Assembly (NCBI GenBank): GCA_028710845.1
Contig: JAQTTI010000023.1
Span: 1 to 12,149 of the forward strand
From: Candidatus Omnitrophota bacterium
Lineage (GTDB): Bacteria > Omnitrophota > Gorgyraeia > Gygaellales > Profunditerraquicolaceae
Length of the DNA stretch: 12,149 nt
Reading direction: 5' to 3'
Position 1 is the first letter of the stretch. Each line of letters opens with the position of its first letter. The position numbers and the translations under genes are program-made. Positions 1 through 6,245 of this stretch are shown here, piece after piece. The notes under the pieces are model-generated. The model made no database searches. It worked only from the letters and a program-made list of their open reading frames with translations, and was not told the origin of the DNA.

Positions 1-554
1 AAAGTAGCCATGTTTGGTGCGATCATGCCGGCACCCTTGGCGATTCCACAGATATTTACTGTTTTGCCGCCTATTTTTAAATTCAAACTTATTTCTTTAG
101 CAAATGTATCAGTTGTCATAATTGCTTTTTTGGCTTTATGTATACCTTGGCTCGATAAACCGGAAACAAGCTCGGGAATCCCTGTGATTATTTTTGAAAC
201 ATCCAATCTTTTTCCGATAATACCAGTAGAATTAACCAGAATGCTATTACTTGAAATTTTCAATTCTCTTGCCAGATAAACTGCCGTCTTAGAAGCGTCA
301 TTAAGCCCAGCCTGGCCGGTAAAACAATTGGCATTACCGCTGTTGATAATCGCTGCCCGGCAATATTTCTGTTTTCTTAAGTGCTTTTTAGAGACTATCA
401 AAGGGGCCGCGATAATCTTGTTTTTTGTAAATTTTGCCGAGGCTAAGGCGGGATACTCGGAATAAATAAGCGCCAGATCAAGTTTACCGGATTTTTTTAA
501 TCCACAGGCTATCCCGTTTGCCTTAAAGCCGATTGGCAGAATCGTTTTTTTCAT
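1..554 (-). CDS. argJ: Glutamate N-acetyltransferase / amino-acid acetyltransferase ArgJ, N-terminal part (cut by window edge)
   Basis: ArgJ moves the acetyl group from N-acetylornithine to glutamate (and in bifunctional forms makes acetylglutamate from acetyl-CoA) in the cytoplasmic arginine pathway. Reading from the ATG at 554, 184 codons are present and then the window ends. Visible family motifs are INSGNANCFTG (residues 70-80), NSTGIIG (108-114), AIMTTDT (144-150) and AKGAGMIAPNMAT (172-184). In the family the precursor cleaves itself between the Ala and Thr of the MAT motif, and that Thr becomes the N-terminal nucleophile of the beta chain. Here the predicted nucleophile Thr184 is the last complete codon, so essentially only the alpha chain is visible. 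The next codon begins TT, so it encodes Leu or Phe, where many ArgJ proteins have Met. The start overlaps the argC stop as ATGA, which implies translational coupling. The motifs make the assignment firm; mono- or bifunctional type cannot be told from this part. Confidence 0.93.
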   Translation of the reverse strand, partial: MKKTILPIGFKANGIACGLKKSGKLDLALIYSEYPALASAKFTKNKIIAAPLIVSKKHLRKQKYCRAAIINSGNANCFTGQAGLNDASKTAVYLARELKISSNSILVNSTGIIGKRLDVSKIITGIPELVSGLSSQGIHKAKKAIMTTDTFAKEISLNLKIGGKTVNICGIAKGAGMIAPNMAT

Positions 555-1579
555 AGTAATCCCGCGGTTTCGGGCAACTTATAAATTATATTCATATTCT
601 GAACCGCCTGACTGGACGCACCTTTCAATAAATTATCAATAACACTAATGATAATTATCGAGCTGCCAAAATCCTTTACCCCTATATCGCAAAAATTTGT
701 TTTAACCACATCTTTGATCCTGGGAAATTGCCCCTCAGGCTTTATTCTCACAAAGGGCTCATTTTTATAGAATTTTCTGTATAATTCAAAAATACTCTTA
801 ACTTTTAATTTTGCCCCGGCGGCTTTTTTGACATAAATGGTAGAGAGTATCCCCCGGTCAATGGGCAAAAGGTGCGGAACAAAGATCGCCTCCACTTTTT
901 TACCGGAAATTTTCGATAGCGCCTGGTTGATCTCCGGAATATGTTGATGGGTGTTGACTTTATAGGCCCGGAAATCATCTTGGATCTCTGAAAACAGATA
1001 CTCCTTTTCAAGCTTCTTTCCTGCCCCGCTTACTCCTGACTTTGCGTCGATGATTATTGAATCCGTATCGGCTAAGTTTACAGCCAAAAGAGGCGCCAAC
1101 CCCAAAATCGCTCCGGTCGGATAGCATCCCGGATTAGCAACCAGGTTTGCCGATTTTATATCGGCCCGGTTAAGTTCCGGAAGGCCGTAAACTGATTTCC
1201 TTAAGTTTAGTTTATCGCTATGGCCGGTTTTATAAAATTTTTCAAAGACCTTGGGGTTTTTAATCCGGTAGTCCGCGCTTAGGTCAATTACTTTTTTTCC
1301 TAAACTTAAAAGCTTAGGGACAAATTTCATCGAAACGGTGTGAGGAAGCGCAAGGAAAATAAGATCGCAGTCTTTTTTTATCTCGGCAAAATCAGGTTTT
1401 TTACAAACCAGATCGATTCTTTTTTTAAATTTCGGGAATACACTGGAGATAGCTTGGGCTCCCGCACCGCCGCTATTATAAAGGTGGGTTATTTTAACGC
1501 TCGGGTGTTTCAATAAAAGCTCGATCAGAACTTCACCAGTATGCCCGGTTGCACCGATTATACCTACGTTAATCGACAT
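551..1579 (-). CDS. argC: N-acetyl-gamma-glutamyl-phosphate reductase ArgC
   Basis: ArgC reduces N-acetylglutamyl phosphate to the semialdehyde with NADPH in arginine synthesis. The N-terminal Rossmann motif GIIGATGHTG begins at residue 6 of the start used here. The catalytic Cys is in ANPGCYPTG (Cys152), and the catalytic His is in the THQHIPEI segment near residues 210-215. The length of about 342 residues is normal. Two in-frame ATGs compete. I use 1579, which has an AAAGGA Shine-Dalgarno four bases upstream and begins just before the Rossmann strand as in relatives. The upstream ATG at 1594 would add MRKEK. It has no Shine-Dalgarno but lies 9 nt after a good -10 box, so a leaderless start there is possible. 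The gene has its own promoter after the rpsI terminator and is coupled to argJ by a 4-nt overlap. Confidence 0.93.
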   Translation of the reverse strand: MSINVGIIGATGHTGEVLIELLLKHPSVKITHLYNSGGAGAQAISSVFPKFKKRIDLVCKKPDFAEIKKDCDLIFLALPHTVSMKFVPKLLSLGKKVIDLSADYRIKNPKVFEKFYKTGHSDKLNLRKSVYGLPELNRADIKSANLVANPGCYPTGAILGLAPLLAVNLADTDSIIIDAKSGVSGAGKKLEKEYLFSEIQDDFRAYKVNTHQHIPEINQALSKISGKKVEAIFVPHLLPIDRGILSTIYVKKAAGAKLKVKSIFELYRKFYKNEPFVRIKPEGQFPRIKDVVKTNFCDIGVKDFGSSIIIISVIDNLLKGASSQAVQNMNIIYKLPETAGLL

Positions 1580-1603
1580 TTTTTCCTTTCGCATTAATGC
1601 ATT

Positions 1604-1632
1604 ATATTATGATAAAATCTATTCCCCGTCAA
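1604..1632 (-). promoter_or_regulatory. Sigma-70-type promoter of argCJ
   Basis: On the minus strand TTGACG (1632-1627) is followed by a 17-nt spacer and TAATAT (1609-1604), close to the housekeeping consensus. Transcription should begin near 1600-1594. That gives an RNA starting almost at the upstream argC ATG (1594) and 15-20 nt before the preferred ATG (1579). A perfect 10-bp palindrome, GCATTAATGC (1591-1600), covers the predicted start point. Confidence 0.72.
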
Positions 1633-1746
1633 GGATTTTTCTCGTCGGGACTGAAAGTCAGCACCACTCACACCCGCCGATAAATTTTGTTAAACTCTAG
1701 AAAACTTGAAGTTTAATGTAATGTAATGGAATGTATAAGCAACTGG

Positions 1747-1888
1747 CTTGTTTTTGTTCCGCAAGCGCACCTAAGGAATCTTGCGCGGGCACGGTGCCCC
1801 GCCACAGGCGGGGCGAGCGCAAGATTCCGCTGGAGCGAAGATTTTCCACGCCGGGGAAAATCGAGCGGTGCGCGAGGAACAAAACAAG
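1747..1888. repeat. 142-bp nested palindromic extragenic element (potential three-way junction)
   Basis: Nearly the whole segment can pair with itself. The closing stem joins CTTG(T)5GTTCC at 1747-1760 with GGAAC(A)4CAAG at 1876-1888, with one T unpaired, and continues as GCGCAC (1765-1770) with GTGCGC (1868-1873). Inside are two hairpins. The first is a perfect 12-bp stem, GGAATCTTGCGC (1775-1786) with GCGCAAGATTCC (1817-1828), topped by GCCCCGCC/ACA/GGCGGGGC (1796-1814). The second is GATTTTCC (1840-1847) with GGAAAATC (1855-1862). The segment is much richer in GC than its flanks and contains no credible gene. It lies between the rpsI terminator and the argC promoter. It looks like a non-autonomous mobile or REP-like palindrome; a structured RNA is the alternative. 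Copy number cannot be judged from one window. Confidence 0.7.
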
Positions 1889-1912
1889 ACAGGTGCTATT
1901 GCTACATAAAAC

Positions 1913-1939
1913 AAAAAAATCCCGCTTCATCAGCGGGAC
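1913..1939 (-). terminator. Rho-independent terminator after rpsI
   Basis: On the minus strand the stem CCCGCT / AGCGGG (1937-1932 with 1926-1921) encloses the 5-nt loop GATGA and is followed by A and a run of seven T (1919-1913). It begins about 36 nt after the rpsI stop. The plus strand also has a T run (1940-1945) after the same stem, so it could act in both directions. It closes the rplM-rpsI transcript before the argC promoter. Confidence 0.82.
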
Positions 1940-1973
1940 TTTTTTAAAAATTTAATTTTAAAATTTAGTTCAT

Positions 1974-2369
1974 TTACCTCTTTGTCCACTGGAAGCGTTT
2001 GCGCGCGCCCTTTTGGCCGTATTTTTTGCGTTCCTTCATACGCGGATCGCGGGTTAGATAGCCGTTTTTACGTAATATCTGCTTAAAGGCATCGTCGACT
2101 GACAATAATGCTTTGGCAATACCCAAACGCAATGCACCGGCCTGGCCGGTTAAACCGCCGCCGGCAAGACTGGCTGAAACATTAAATTTACTTGCGCTTT
2201 CTGTAAGCGTTAAAGGCTGCAACACAATGATCCGGTCAGTCTCCCGGATGAAATATTTTTCGAAAGGCCGGCCATTGATCAAAATTTTTCCTGTGCCCGG
2301 TTCCAGACGGACCCTGGCTGTTGATTCTTTCCGCCTGCCTAATGATATTATTGTTGTTGAATCACTCAT
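1974..2369 (-). CDS. rpsI: 30S ribosomal protein S9
   Basis: S9 is a small-subunit ribosomal protein whose C-terminal tail reaches the P-site tRNA. The 131-residue length is normal. Typical S9 stretches are SLGRRKESTARVRLEPG near residues 9-25, the NGRPFEKYF segment, the SASLAGGGLTGQAGALRLGIAKAL core, and the very basic tail RKKYGQKGARKRFQWTKR ending in Lys-Arg. The tail end departs slightly from the common KRPQFSKR type. The start codon shares one base with the rplM stop (TAATG), and a GGAGG Shine-Dalgarno lies about ten bases upstream inside rplM. The pair L13-S9 in this order is conserved across bacteria, and a terminator follows. Confidence 0.97.
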   Translation of the reverse strand: MSDSTTIISLGRRKESTARVRLEPGTGKILINGRPFEKYFIRETDRIIVLQPLTLTESASKFNVSASLAGGGLTGQAGALRLGIAKALLSVDDAFKQILRKNGYLTRDPRMKERKKYGQKGARKRFQWTKR

Positions 2370-2806
2370 TACTTTTTAGCCTCCAAAACAATAGGTTTCA
2401 AACCGGTTAAATTATGCTTATCATCGGCAAAAACCCTCAATTTTTTAACTAAATCTGCGCCTAACGAACCTCCGGGAAGCATTCTTGACACGGCCAATTG
2501 GATTACTGTGGTCGGTTTCTTGGCCAAAAGTACCTCTAAAGTCACTTCGCGCTGTCCGCCTGAATAACCGGAATACCTGCGGTAAACCTTTTGCTTTAGT
2601 TTACGGCCGGTAACCTTAACCTGAGAAGCATTGATTACAATTACACCATCGCCCGTATCAAGGTGAGGGGTAAAAATCGGCTTATGCTTACCTCTTAGAA
2701 TGGTAGCGATCTTGGTTGCCAGCCTTCCTAGCGTCTGGCCTTTGGCATCAGCGATATACCACTTCCTCTTAATGTCTTCTGCTTTAGCTGTATATGTCTT
2801 TTTCAT
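2369..2806 (-). CDS. rplM: 50S ribosomal protein L13
   Basis: L13 is an early-assembling large-subunit ribosomal protein. The 145-residue protein shows the family pattern WYIADAKGQTLGRLATKIA near residues 16-34, LRGKHKPIFTPHLDTGD, the VTGRKLKQKVYRRYSGYSGG segment, and LAVSRMLPGGSLG. The start is fixed by homology, since the residues before WYIADA match the usual L13 N-terminus in length. No Shine-Dalgarno is present; the bases before the ATG are only A/T rich. A perfect consensus promoter ends 9 nt before this ATG, which leaves no room for the structured leader that autoregulates rplM in some other bacteria. rpsI follows with a one-base overlap. Confidence 0.97.
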   Translation of the reverse strand: MKKTYTAKAEDIKRKWYIADAKGQTLGRLATKIATILRGKHKPIFTPHLDTGDGVIVINASQVKVTGRKLKQKVYRRYSGYSGGQREVTLEVLLAKKPTTVIQLAVSRMLPGGSLGADLVKKLRVFADDKHNLTGLKPIVLEAKK

Positions 2807-2815
2807 AGAAAAATA

Positions 2816-2843
2816 ATTATAACAGATTATTAAATAATGTCAA
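2816..2843 (-). promoter_or_regulatory. Consensus sigma-70 promoter of rplM-rpsI, almost abutting the start codon
   Basis: On the minus strand TTGACA (2843-2838), a 16-nt spacer and TATAAT (2821-2816) match both consensus hexamers exactly. The -35 box begins on the base after the truA stop codon. Only nine bases separate the -10 box from the rplM ATG (2806). The predicted transcript therefore has a leader of zero to about three bases. Confidence 0.78.
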
Positions 2844-3599
2844 TTAATATTTAACTTTTACCAGGCATAAACCTTTCGCCGGCAAAGTCGGCCCGGCCAA
2901 CCTGCGGTTGCCTGATTTCAGTATTCTCAGCATACTCCCTTTGGTAAATCTACCCCTGCCTATTTCAAGCAAAGTGCCGGCAATATTACGGACCATATTA
3001 TAAACAAAACTGTCCGCTTCGATATCGATGTGCAAAAAATCCTTTTCCTTTGAGATCTTAATGCTTTTAACTGTTTTTACGGGGTTCCTGAACCTTTCCT
3101 CAGTAGCCTGAAAGGCTTTAAAATTATGCCTTCCGCTAAGGATCTTAGCTTCCCTGCGCATCAGCCGAAGATCAAGTGGATGGTGAAAAAAATATACCCT
3201 CTGGGCTAGAAGCGCAGAAGAATAGTTGCGGTTTAATATAGTATAACGATAGACCTTGGATTTTGCGCTGAACCTACTGTTAAAATCAGGCCCAACCCTC
3301 CTAATCCCGGTTACCTTAATATCCTCGGGCAACAGGCAATTTAGGGCCCAACGCAGCTTTTGGAGAGGAATCTTGGTTGAACTTTTAAAATTAGCAACCT
3401 GTGAAAGAGCATGTACTCCTGAATCTGTGCGCCCGGCAACGATAAGCTTGATATCTTCCTGCAAAACCTTTTTAAGGACCTTTTCCAAAACGCACTGAAT
3501 GGTCCTGGCTGAACGGTAGGATGAATTTTTTGTGTTTTGCTCCTGCCAACCGTAATAACGCGAGCCGTCGTATTCTATTTCGAGCTTGAGATTATGCAT
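2844..3599 (-). CDS. truA: tRNA pseudouridine(38-40) synthase TruA
   Basis: TruA converts uridines 38-40 in the anticodon arm of several tRNAs to pseudouridine. The 251-residue length is normal. The N-terminal LEIEYDGSRYYGWQ segment and the catalytic loop AGRTDSGVHALSQVANF with nucleophile Asp59 are clear; the Ser after Asp is Ala in many relatives. The second half shows ILNRNY, the FKAF segment, and the conserved ADSFVYNMVRNIAGTLLEIGRG. Residues about 21-32 (QNTKNSSYRSAR) look like a small insertion before the usual TIQ. The start overlaps the end of asd by 25 nt and has no Shine-Dalgarno, so it probably depends on ribosomes finishing asd. The gene ends immediately before the rplM promoter. 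Confidence 0.95.
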   Translation of the reverse strand: MHNLKLEIEYDGSRYYGWQEQNTKNSSYRSARTIQCVLEKVLKKVLQEDIKLIVAGRTDSGVHALSQVANFKSSTKIPLQKLRWALNCLLPEDIKVTGIRRVGPDFNSRFSAKSKVYRYTILNRNYSSALLAQRVYFFHHPLDLRLMRREAKILSGRHNFKAFQATEERFRNPVKTVKSIKISKEKDFLHIDIEADSFVYNMVRNIAGTLLEIGRGRFTKGSMLRILKSGNRRLAGPTLPAKGLCLVKVKY

Positions 3600-4600
3600 T
3601 CAGCAATCTGAACGGCGTTAGTCGCAGCACCCTTACGCAAATTATCCGCCACAACCCAAAGCCATAATCCGTTCTGGTTAAAAGCATCCTGGCGGACGCG
3701 GCCGACAAAAGTCTCATCTTTGCCTTCAACATCTTTCGGCATAGGATAAAGGTTATTCTTGGGATCGTCTGTGAGAATAACCCCCGGAGCCTTCGACAAA
3801 ATCTTTTTAGCCTGCTGGGCGGTTAAAGGTTTTATTGTTTCAATGTAAACCGATTCGCAATGGCCTGTCCTTACAGGCACGCGCACAGTGGTCGCCGAAA
3901 TTTTAATTTTAGGCGCATGCATTATTTTATGGGTTTCGTGAACCAGCTTCCACTCCTCATTAGTATAATCGCCTTCTACAAAACTTCCGATATGCGGAAA
4001 ACAATTATAAGCCAACTGCTGGGGCATGGATTTATTTGACGCGTTAACCTGAACATTGACACAATCGCCCTGGACAATTAATTTAGTTTCTTCTTTTAAC
4101 TGTTCAACCGCGCCTTTTCCGGCGCCGCTTGAGGCCTGCAAGGTTGTTACTATTATCTTTTTTATCCCGGCTTTTTTATGGATCGGATTAAGGGCAACTA
4201 CCATCTGAATAGTCGAACAATTAGGATTGGCGATTATCCCTTTATGTTTCTTTACATCCATAGCGTTAACTTCGGGGACAACCAAAGGCACTTTTGGGTC
4301 CATCCGAAAATCTGCTCCGTTATCTATAACCACTGCCCCTCTTTTTACCGCTTCCTGCGCAAAAGTAACAGCTGCGCCTTTTTCTCCTTCAGTTCCGGCA
4401 AATAAAGCAATATCGATTCCGGCAAAACCTTCGGGAGTAATCGGTTCGACCGAATAAACCTGTCCATCAACATTAATATCGCGAGCTGAACGGGCGAAAA
4501 CCTTTAAATTATTAACAGGAAAATTACGTTGCTTTAGAACGCGTAGCATCTCGATCCCCACTGCTCCTGCCCCAATTACCGCAACATTGCATTTCTTCAT
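3575..4600 (-). CDS. asd: Aspartate-semialdehyde dehydrogenase
   Basis: Asd reduces aspartyl phosphate to aspartate semialdehyde with NADPH, the branch point to lysine, diaminopimelate, threonine and methionine. The 341-residue protein has the catalytic Cys128 in ANPNCSTIQ, the catalytic His247 in VPVRTGHCESVYIE, and the C-terminal signature WVVADNLRKGAATNAVQIAE. The N-terminal nucleotide loop reads VIGAGAVGIEML where the family usually has GATGAVG, so it is one residue shorter and becomes a plain GxGxxG. The phosphate-binding stretch reads DNGADFRMD where DNxSAFRMD is common. All other signatures point to Asd rather than ArgC. An AAGGAG Shine-Dalgarno lies seven bases before the ATG in the 16-nt gap after leuB. 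truA begins inside its 3' end. Confidence 0.94.
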   Translation of the reverse strand: MKKCNVAVIGAGAVGIEMLRVLKQRNFPVNNLKVFARSARDINVDGQVYSVEPITPEGFAGIDIALFAGTEGEKGAAVTFAQEAVKRGAVVIDNGADFRMDPKVPLVVPEVNAMDVKKHKGIIANPNCSTIQMVVALNPIHKKAGIKKIIVTTLQASSGAGKGAVEQLKEETKLIVQGDCVNVQVNASNKSMPQQLAYNCFPHIGSFVEGDYTNEEWKLVHETHKIMHAPKIKISATTVRVPVRTGHCESVYIETIKPLTAQQAKKILSKAPGVILTDDPKNNLYPMPKDVEGKDETFVGRVRQDAFNQNGLWLWVVADNLRKGAATNAVQIAECIISSSK

Positions 4601-4616
4601 TCAAATACTCCTTGAG

Positions 4617-5666
4617 TTAAAGTTTATTAACTACCAGATCACCGATTTCCGCAGTCGAATAACCCATTCTTCCCGCAGCTAATGACTTTACATCTTTGTT
4701 AACTAAATTAATTACGGTATCCTCGATTGCCTTAGCTGCTTTATTCTCGCCTAAATTTTCAAGCATCATGCCGCAGGCGCAAATGGCGGCCAAAGGATTA
4801 ATCACGTTCTTTCCCGTATATTTGGGCGCGCTTCCGCCGATAGGCTCAAACATGGAAACCCCTTCAGGATTAATGTTGCCTCCGGCAGCAATACCCATTC
4901 CGCCCTGGATCATTGCTCCCAGATCCGTAATAATGTCTCCGAACATGTTGTCGGTTACGATCACATCGAACCATTCCGGATTTTTTACAAACCACATAGT
5001 TGTAGCGTCAACATGAGCATAATCAGTTGTTACGTCCGGATACTCCTTGGCTACTTCATTAAACGTCCTTTCCCAAAGATTCCAAGCATAGGTTAAAACA
5101 TTGGTTTTTCCGCAAAGGGTAAGTTTCTTCCTCTTGTTACGCTTACGCGTATATTCAAAAGCATACCTGATGCAGCGCTCGACCCCTTTGCGCGTATTAT
5201 AAGATATCTGGATCGCCACTTCTTTAGCCGTATCCTTATCCCTAAACTCCCCCATGCCTTTATATAGCCCTTCGGAATTCTCGCGGACCACCACAAAATC
5301 GATATCCTCAGGTTTTTTATCTTTTAACGGGCAGTAATCGGAATTGTATAGTTTGACCGGACGAAGGTTGATATATTGATCCAGAGCAAATCTCAACTTA
5401 AGTAAAACGCCCGTCTCGATGATCCCTGGTTTTACGTCAGGGTCTCCGACTGCACCGAGATAGATGGCGTTGAATTTTTTTAACTCCTCAATATCACTAT
5501 CATCAACCAGCTTACCGGTCTTTAAATACCTTTTACCGCTAAAATCAAAAAGCTTAGTTTCATATTTAAAACCGAATTTCTTGCTGACTGCCTGCAGGAC
5601 CTTCAAGCCTTCATTAACTACTTCGGGGCCGGTACCATCTCCGGGGATTACCGCTATTTTATGCAT
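4617..5666 (-). CDS. leuB: 3-isopropylmalate dehydrogenase (isocitrate/isopropylmalate dehydrogenase family)
   Basis: LeuB oxidises and decarboxylates 3-isopropylmalate to 2-oxoisocaproate in leucine synthesis. The 349-residue protein begins MHKIAVIPGDGTGPEV. The substrate loop ETGVLLKLR (residues 84-92) has the Glu and Leu pattern of isopropylmalate enzymes rather than the SxN pattern of isocitrate dehydrogenase. Also visible are NLRPV (100-104), RENSEGLY (128-135), Lys187 in GKTNVL, and metal-ligand candidates Asp220, Asp244 and Asp248. The cofactor loop reads GGSAPKYTGKNVINP with Lys282-Tyr283. Known NAD-linked LeuB proteins have Asp-Ile there, while NADP-isocitrate dehydrogenase has Lys-Tyr, so NADP use is possible. 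The start overlaps leuD by 13 nt with an AAGGAAGG Shine-Dalgarno. No leuA is in the window; a related 2-hydroxyacid dehydrogenase role is less likely. Confidence 0.88.
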   Translation of the reverse strand: MHKIAVIPGDGTGPEVVNEGLKVLQAVSKKFGFKYETKLFDFSGKRYLKTGKLVDDSDIEELKKFNAIYLGAVGDPDVKPGIIETGVLLKLRFALDQYINLRPVKLYNSDYCPLKDKKPEDIDFVVVRENSEGLYKGMGEFRDKDTAKEVAIQISYNTRKGVERCIRYAFEYTRKRNKRKKLTLCGKTNVLTYAWNLWERTFNEVAKEYPDVTTDYAHVDATTMWFVKNPEWFDVIVTDNMFGDIITDLGAMIQGGMGIAAGGNINPEGVSMFEPIGGSAPKYTGKNVINPLAAICACGMMLENLGENKAAKAIEDTVINLVNKDVKSLAAGRMGYSTAEIGDLVVNKL

Positions 5667-6157
5667 TTTAAGCCTTCCTTCTTTTTAATATACTCTATCA
5701 AACCACCGCAGGAAACAATCTCCTGTAAAAATTCCGGGAATGCCTGGGTTTTGAAGTTTTTGTCCTGGGTTATATTTTTAATTACTCCGCTAGACAAATC
5801 AATTTCGACTATATCTCCATCGTTAATCATATCCACATCTAATGACTCTAAAAACGGCAGGCCGATATTTATCGCATTTCTAAAAAATATGGCGGCAAAA
5901 CTTTTCGCAATCACCGCAGAAATCCCGCAGCCTTTGATTGCCAAAGGGGCATGCTCCCTGCTTGAGCCGCAGCCAAAATTATTTCCCGCTACAATTATAT
6001 CTCCAGGGCTTACTTTCTGAGAGAACTCCGGACTAATGGTTTCCATGCAATGCGAACCTAATTCTTTAGGATCGGTAGAAACCAGGTATTTAGCCGCGAT
6101 AATATCATCAGTATTAACATCATCGCCGAATTTATGCACCTTACCTTTTATTATCAC
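5654..6157 (-). CDS. leuD: 3-isopropylmalate dehydratase small subunit
   Basis: This is the swivelling small subunit that completes the LeuC active site for isomerising 2- to 3-isopropylmalate. The 167 residues match the short, archaeal-type class of small subunits. Visible features are the KFGDDVNTDDI start, the substrate loop KYLVST (residues 23-28), the GNNFGCGSSREHAP motif (59-71), and SFAAIFFRNAINIGLP (86-101). The usual SFARIF Arg is Ala here. From what is known of these loops, YLV fits isopropylmalate isomerase better than the YLR loop of homoaconitase. The start is GTG at 6157, preceded four bases away by AAGGAG. The 75-bp palindromic element ends two bases before that Shine-Dalgarno. 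leuB begins within its last 13 bases. Confidence 0.92.
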   Translation of the reverse strand: MIIKGKVHKFGDDVNTDDIIAAKYLVSTDPKELGSHCMETISPEFSQKVSPGDIIVAGNNFGCGSSREHAPLAIKGCGISAVIAKSFAAIFFRNAINIGLPFLESLDVDMINDGDIVEIDLSSGVIKNITQDKNFKTQAFPEFLQEIVSCGGLIEYIKKKEGLKCIK

Positions 6158-6168
6158 TATTCTCCTTC

Positions 6169-6243
6169 AGGGACGGTTCTCAAAACAAAGGAAAACTGTC
6201 CCTTTTTAGGGGACGGTTCTGCTTTGAGTTGAGAACCGTCCCT
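6169..6243. repeat. 75-bp paired REP-like element with 13-bp terminal inverted repeats
   Basis: The element starts with AGGGACGGTTCTC (6169-6181) and ends with its exact reverse complement (6231-6243). It consists of two 35-nt hairpin units in inverted orientation (6169-6203 and 6209-6243), identical at 29 of 35 positions and separated by TTTTA. The right unit folds into a perfect 11-bp stem (6210-6220 with 6232-6242) around an 11-nt loop. The left unit pairs GGGACGGTT with AACTGTCCC through one G-T. It begins two bases after the leuC stop and ends two bases before the leuD Shine-Dalgarno. Its layout resembles bacterial interspersed mosaic elements mobilised by REP-associated tyrosine transposases. 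I recall similar GGGACGGTTC repeats from metagenomic genomes, but cannot verify this here. Confidence 0.8.
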
Positions 6244-6245
6244 AA

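Larger units (their letters stand above)
1595..1973. other. Longest non-coding gap, between rpsI and argC
   Basis: This is the only gene-free stretch above 300 bp. In transcription order it holds the rpsI terminator, the 142-bp palindromic element, a short TAATG-like tandem run (1714-1733), a 13-bp palindrome AAACTT-G-AAGTTT (1702-1714), and the argC promoter. The open frames inside it on both strands derive from the palindrome and show no protein-family resemblance. The part at 1633-1700 shows nothing I recognise. Confidence 0.7.

Noticed and set aside
1714..1733. CRISPR-like array from the TAATG repeats
   Set aside because: Units are 5 bp with no spacers; this is a microsatellite-like run.
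1697..1955. Open frames of 73-77 codons on both strands over the rpsI-argC gap
   Set aside because: They run through the palindromic element on both strands, have no recognisable family and lack convincing start contexts; the palindrome explains the open frames.
2807..2843. L13 autoregulatory leader RNA upstream of rplM
   Set aside because: The 37-nt gap is filled by promoter boxes and has no stem-loop of note.
5661..6020. Plus-strand 119-codon frame opposite leuD, and similar plus-strand frames at 6361-6726 and 4696-5016
   Set aside because: All are shadows of leuD, leuC and leuB; no independent start signals or family resemblance.
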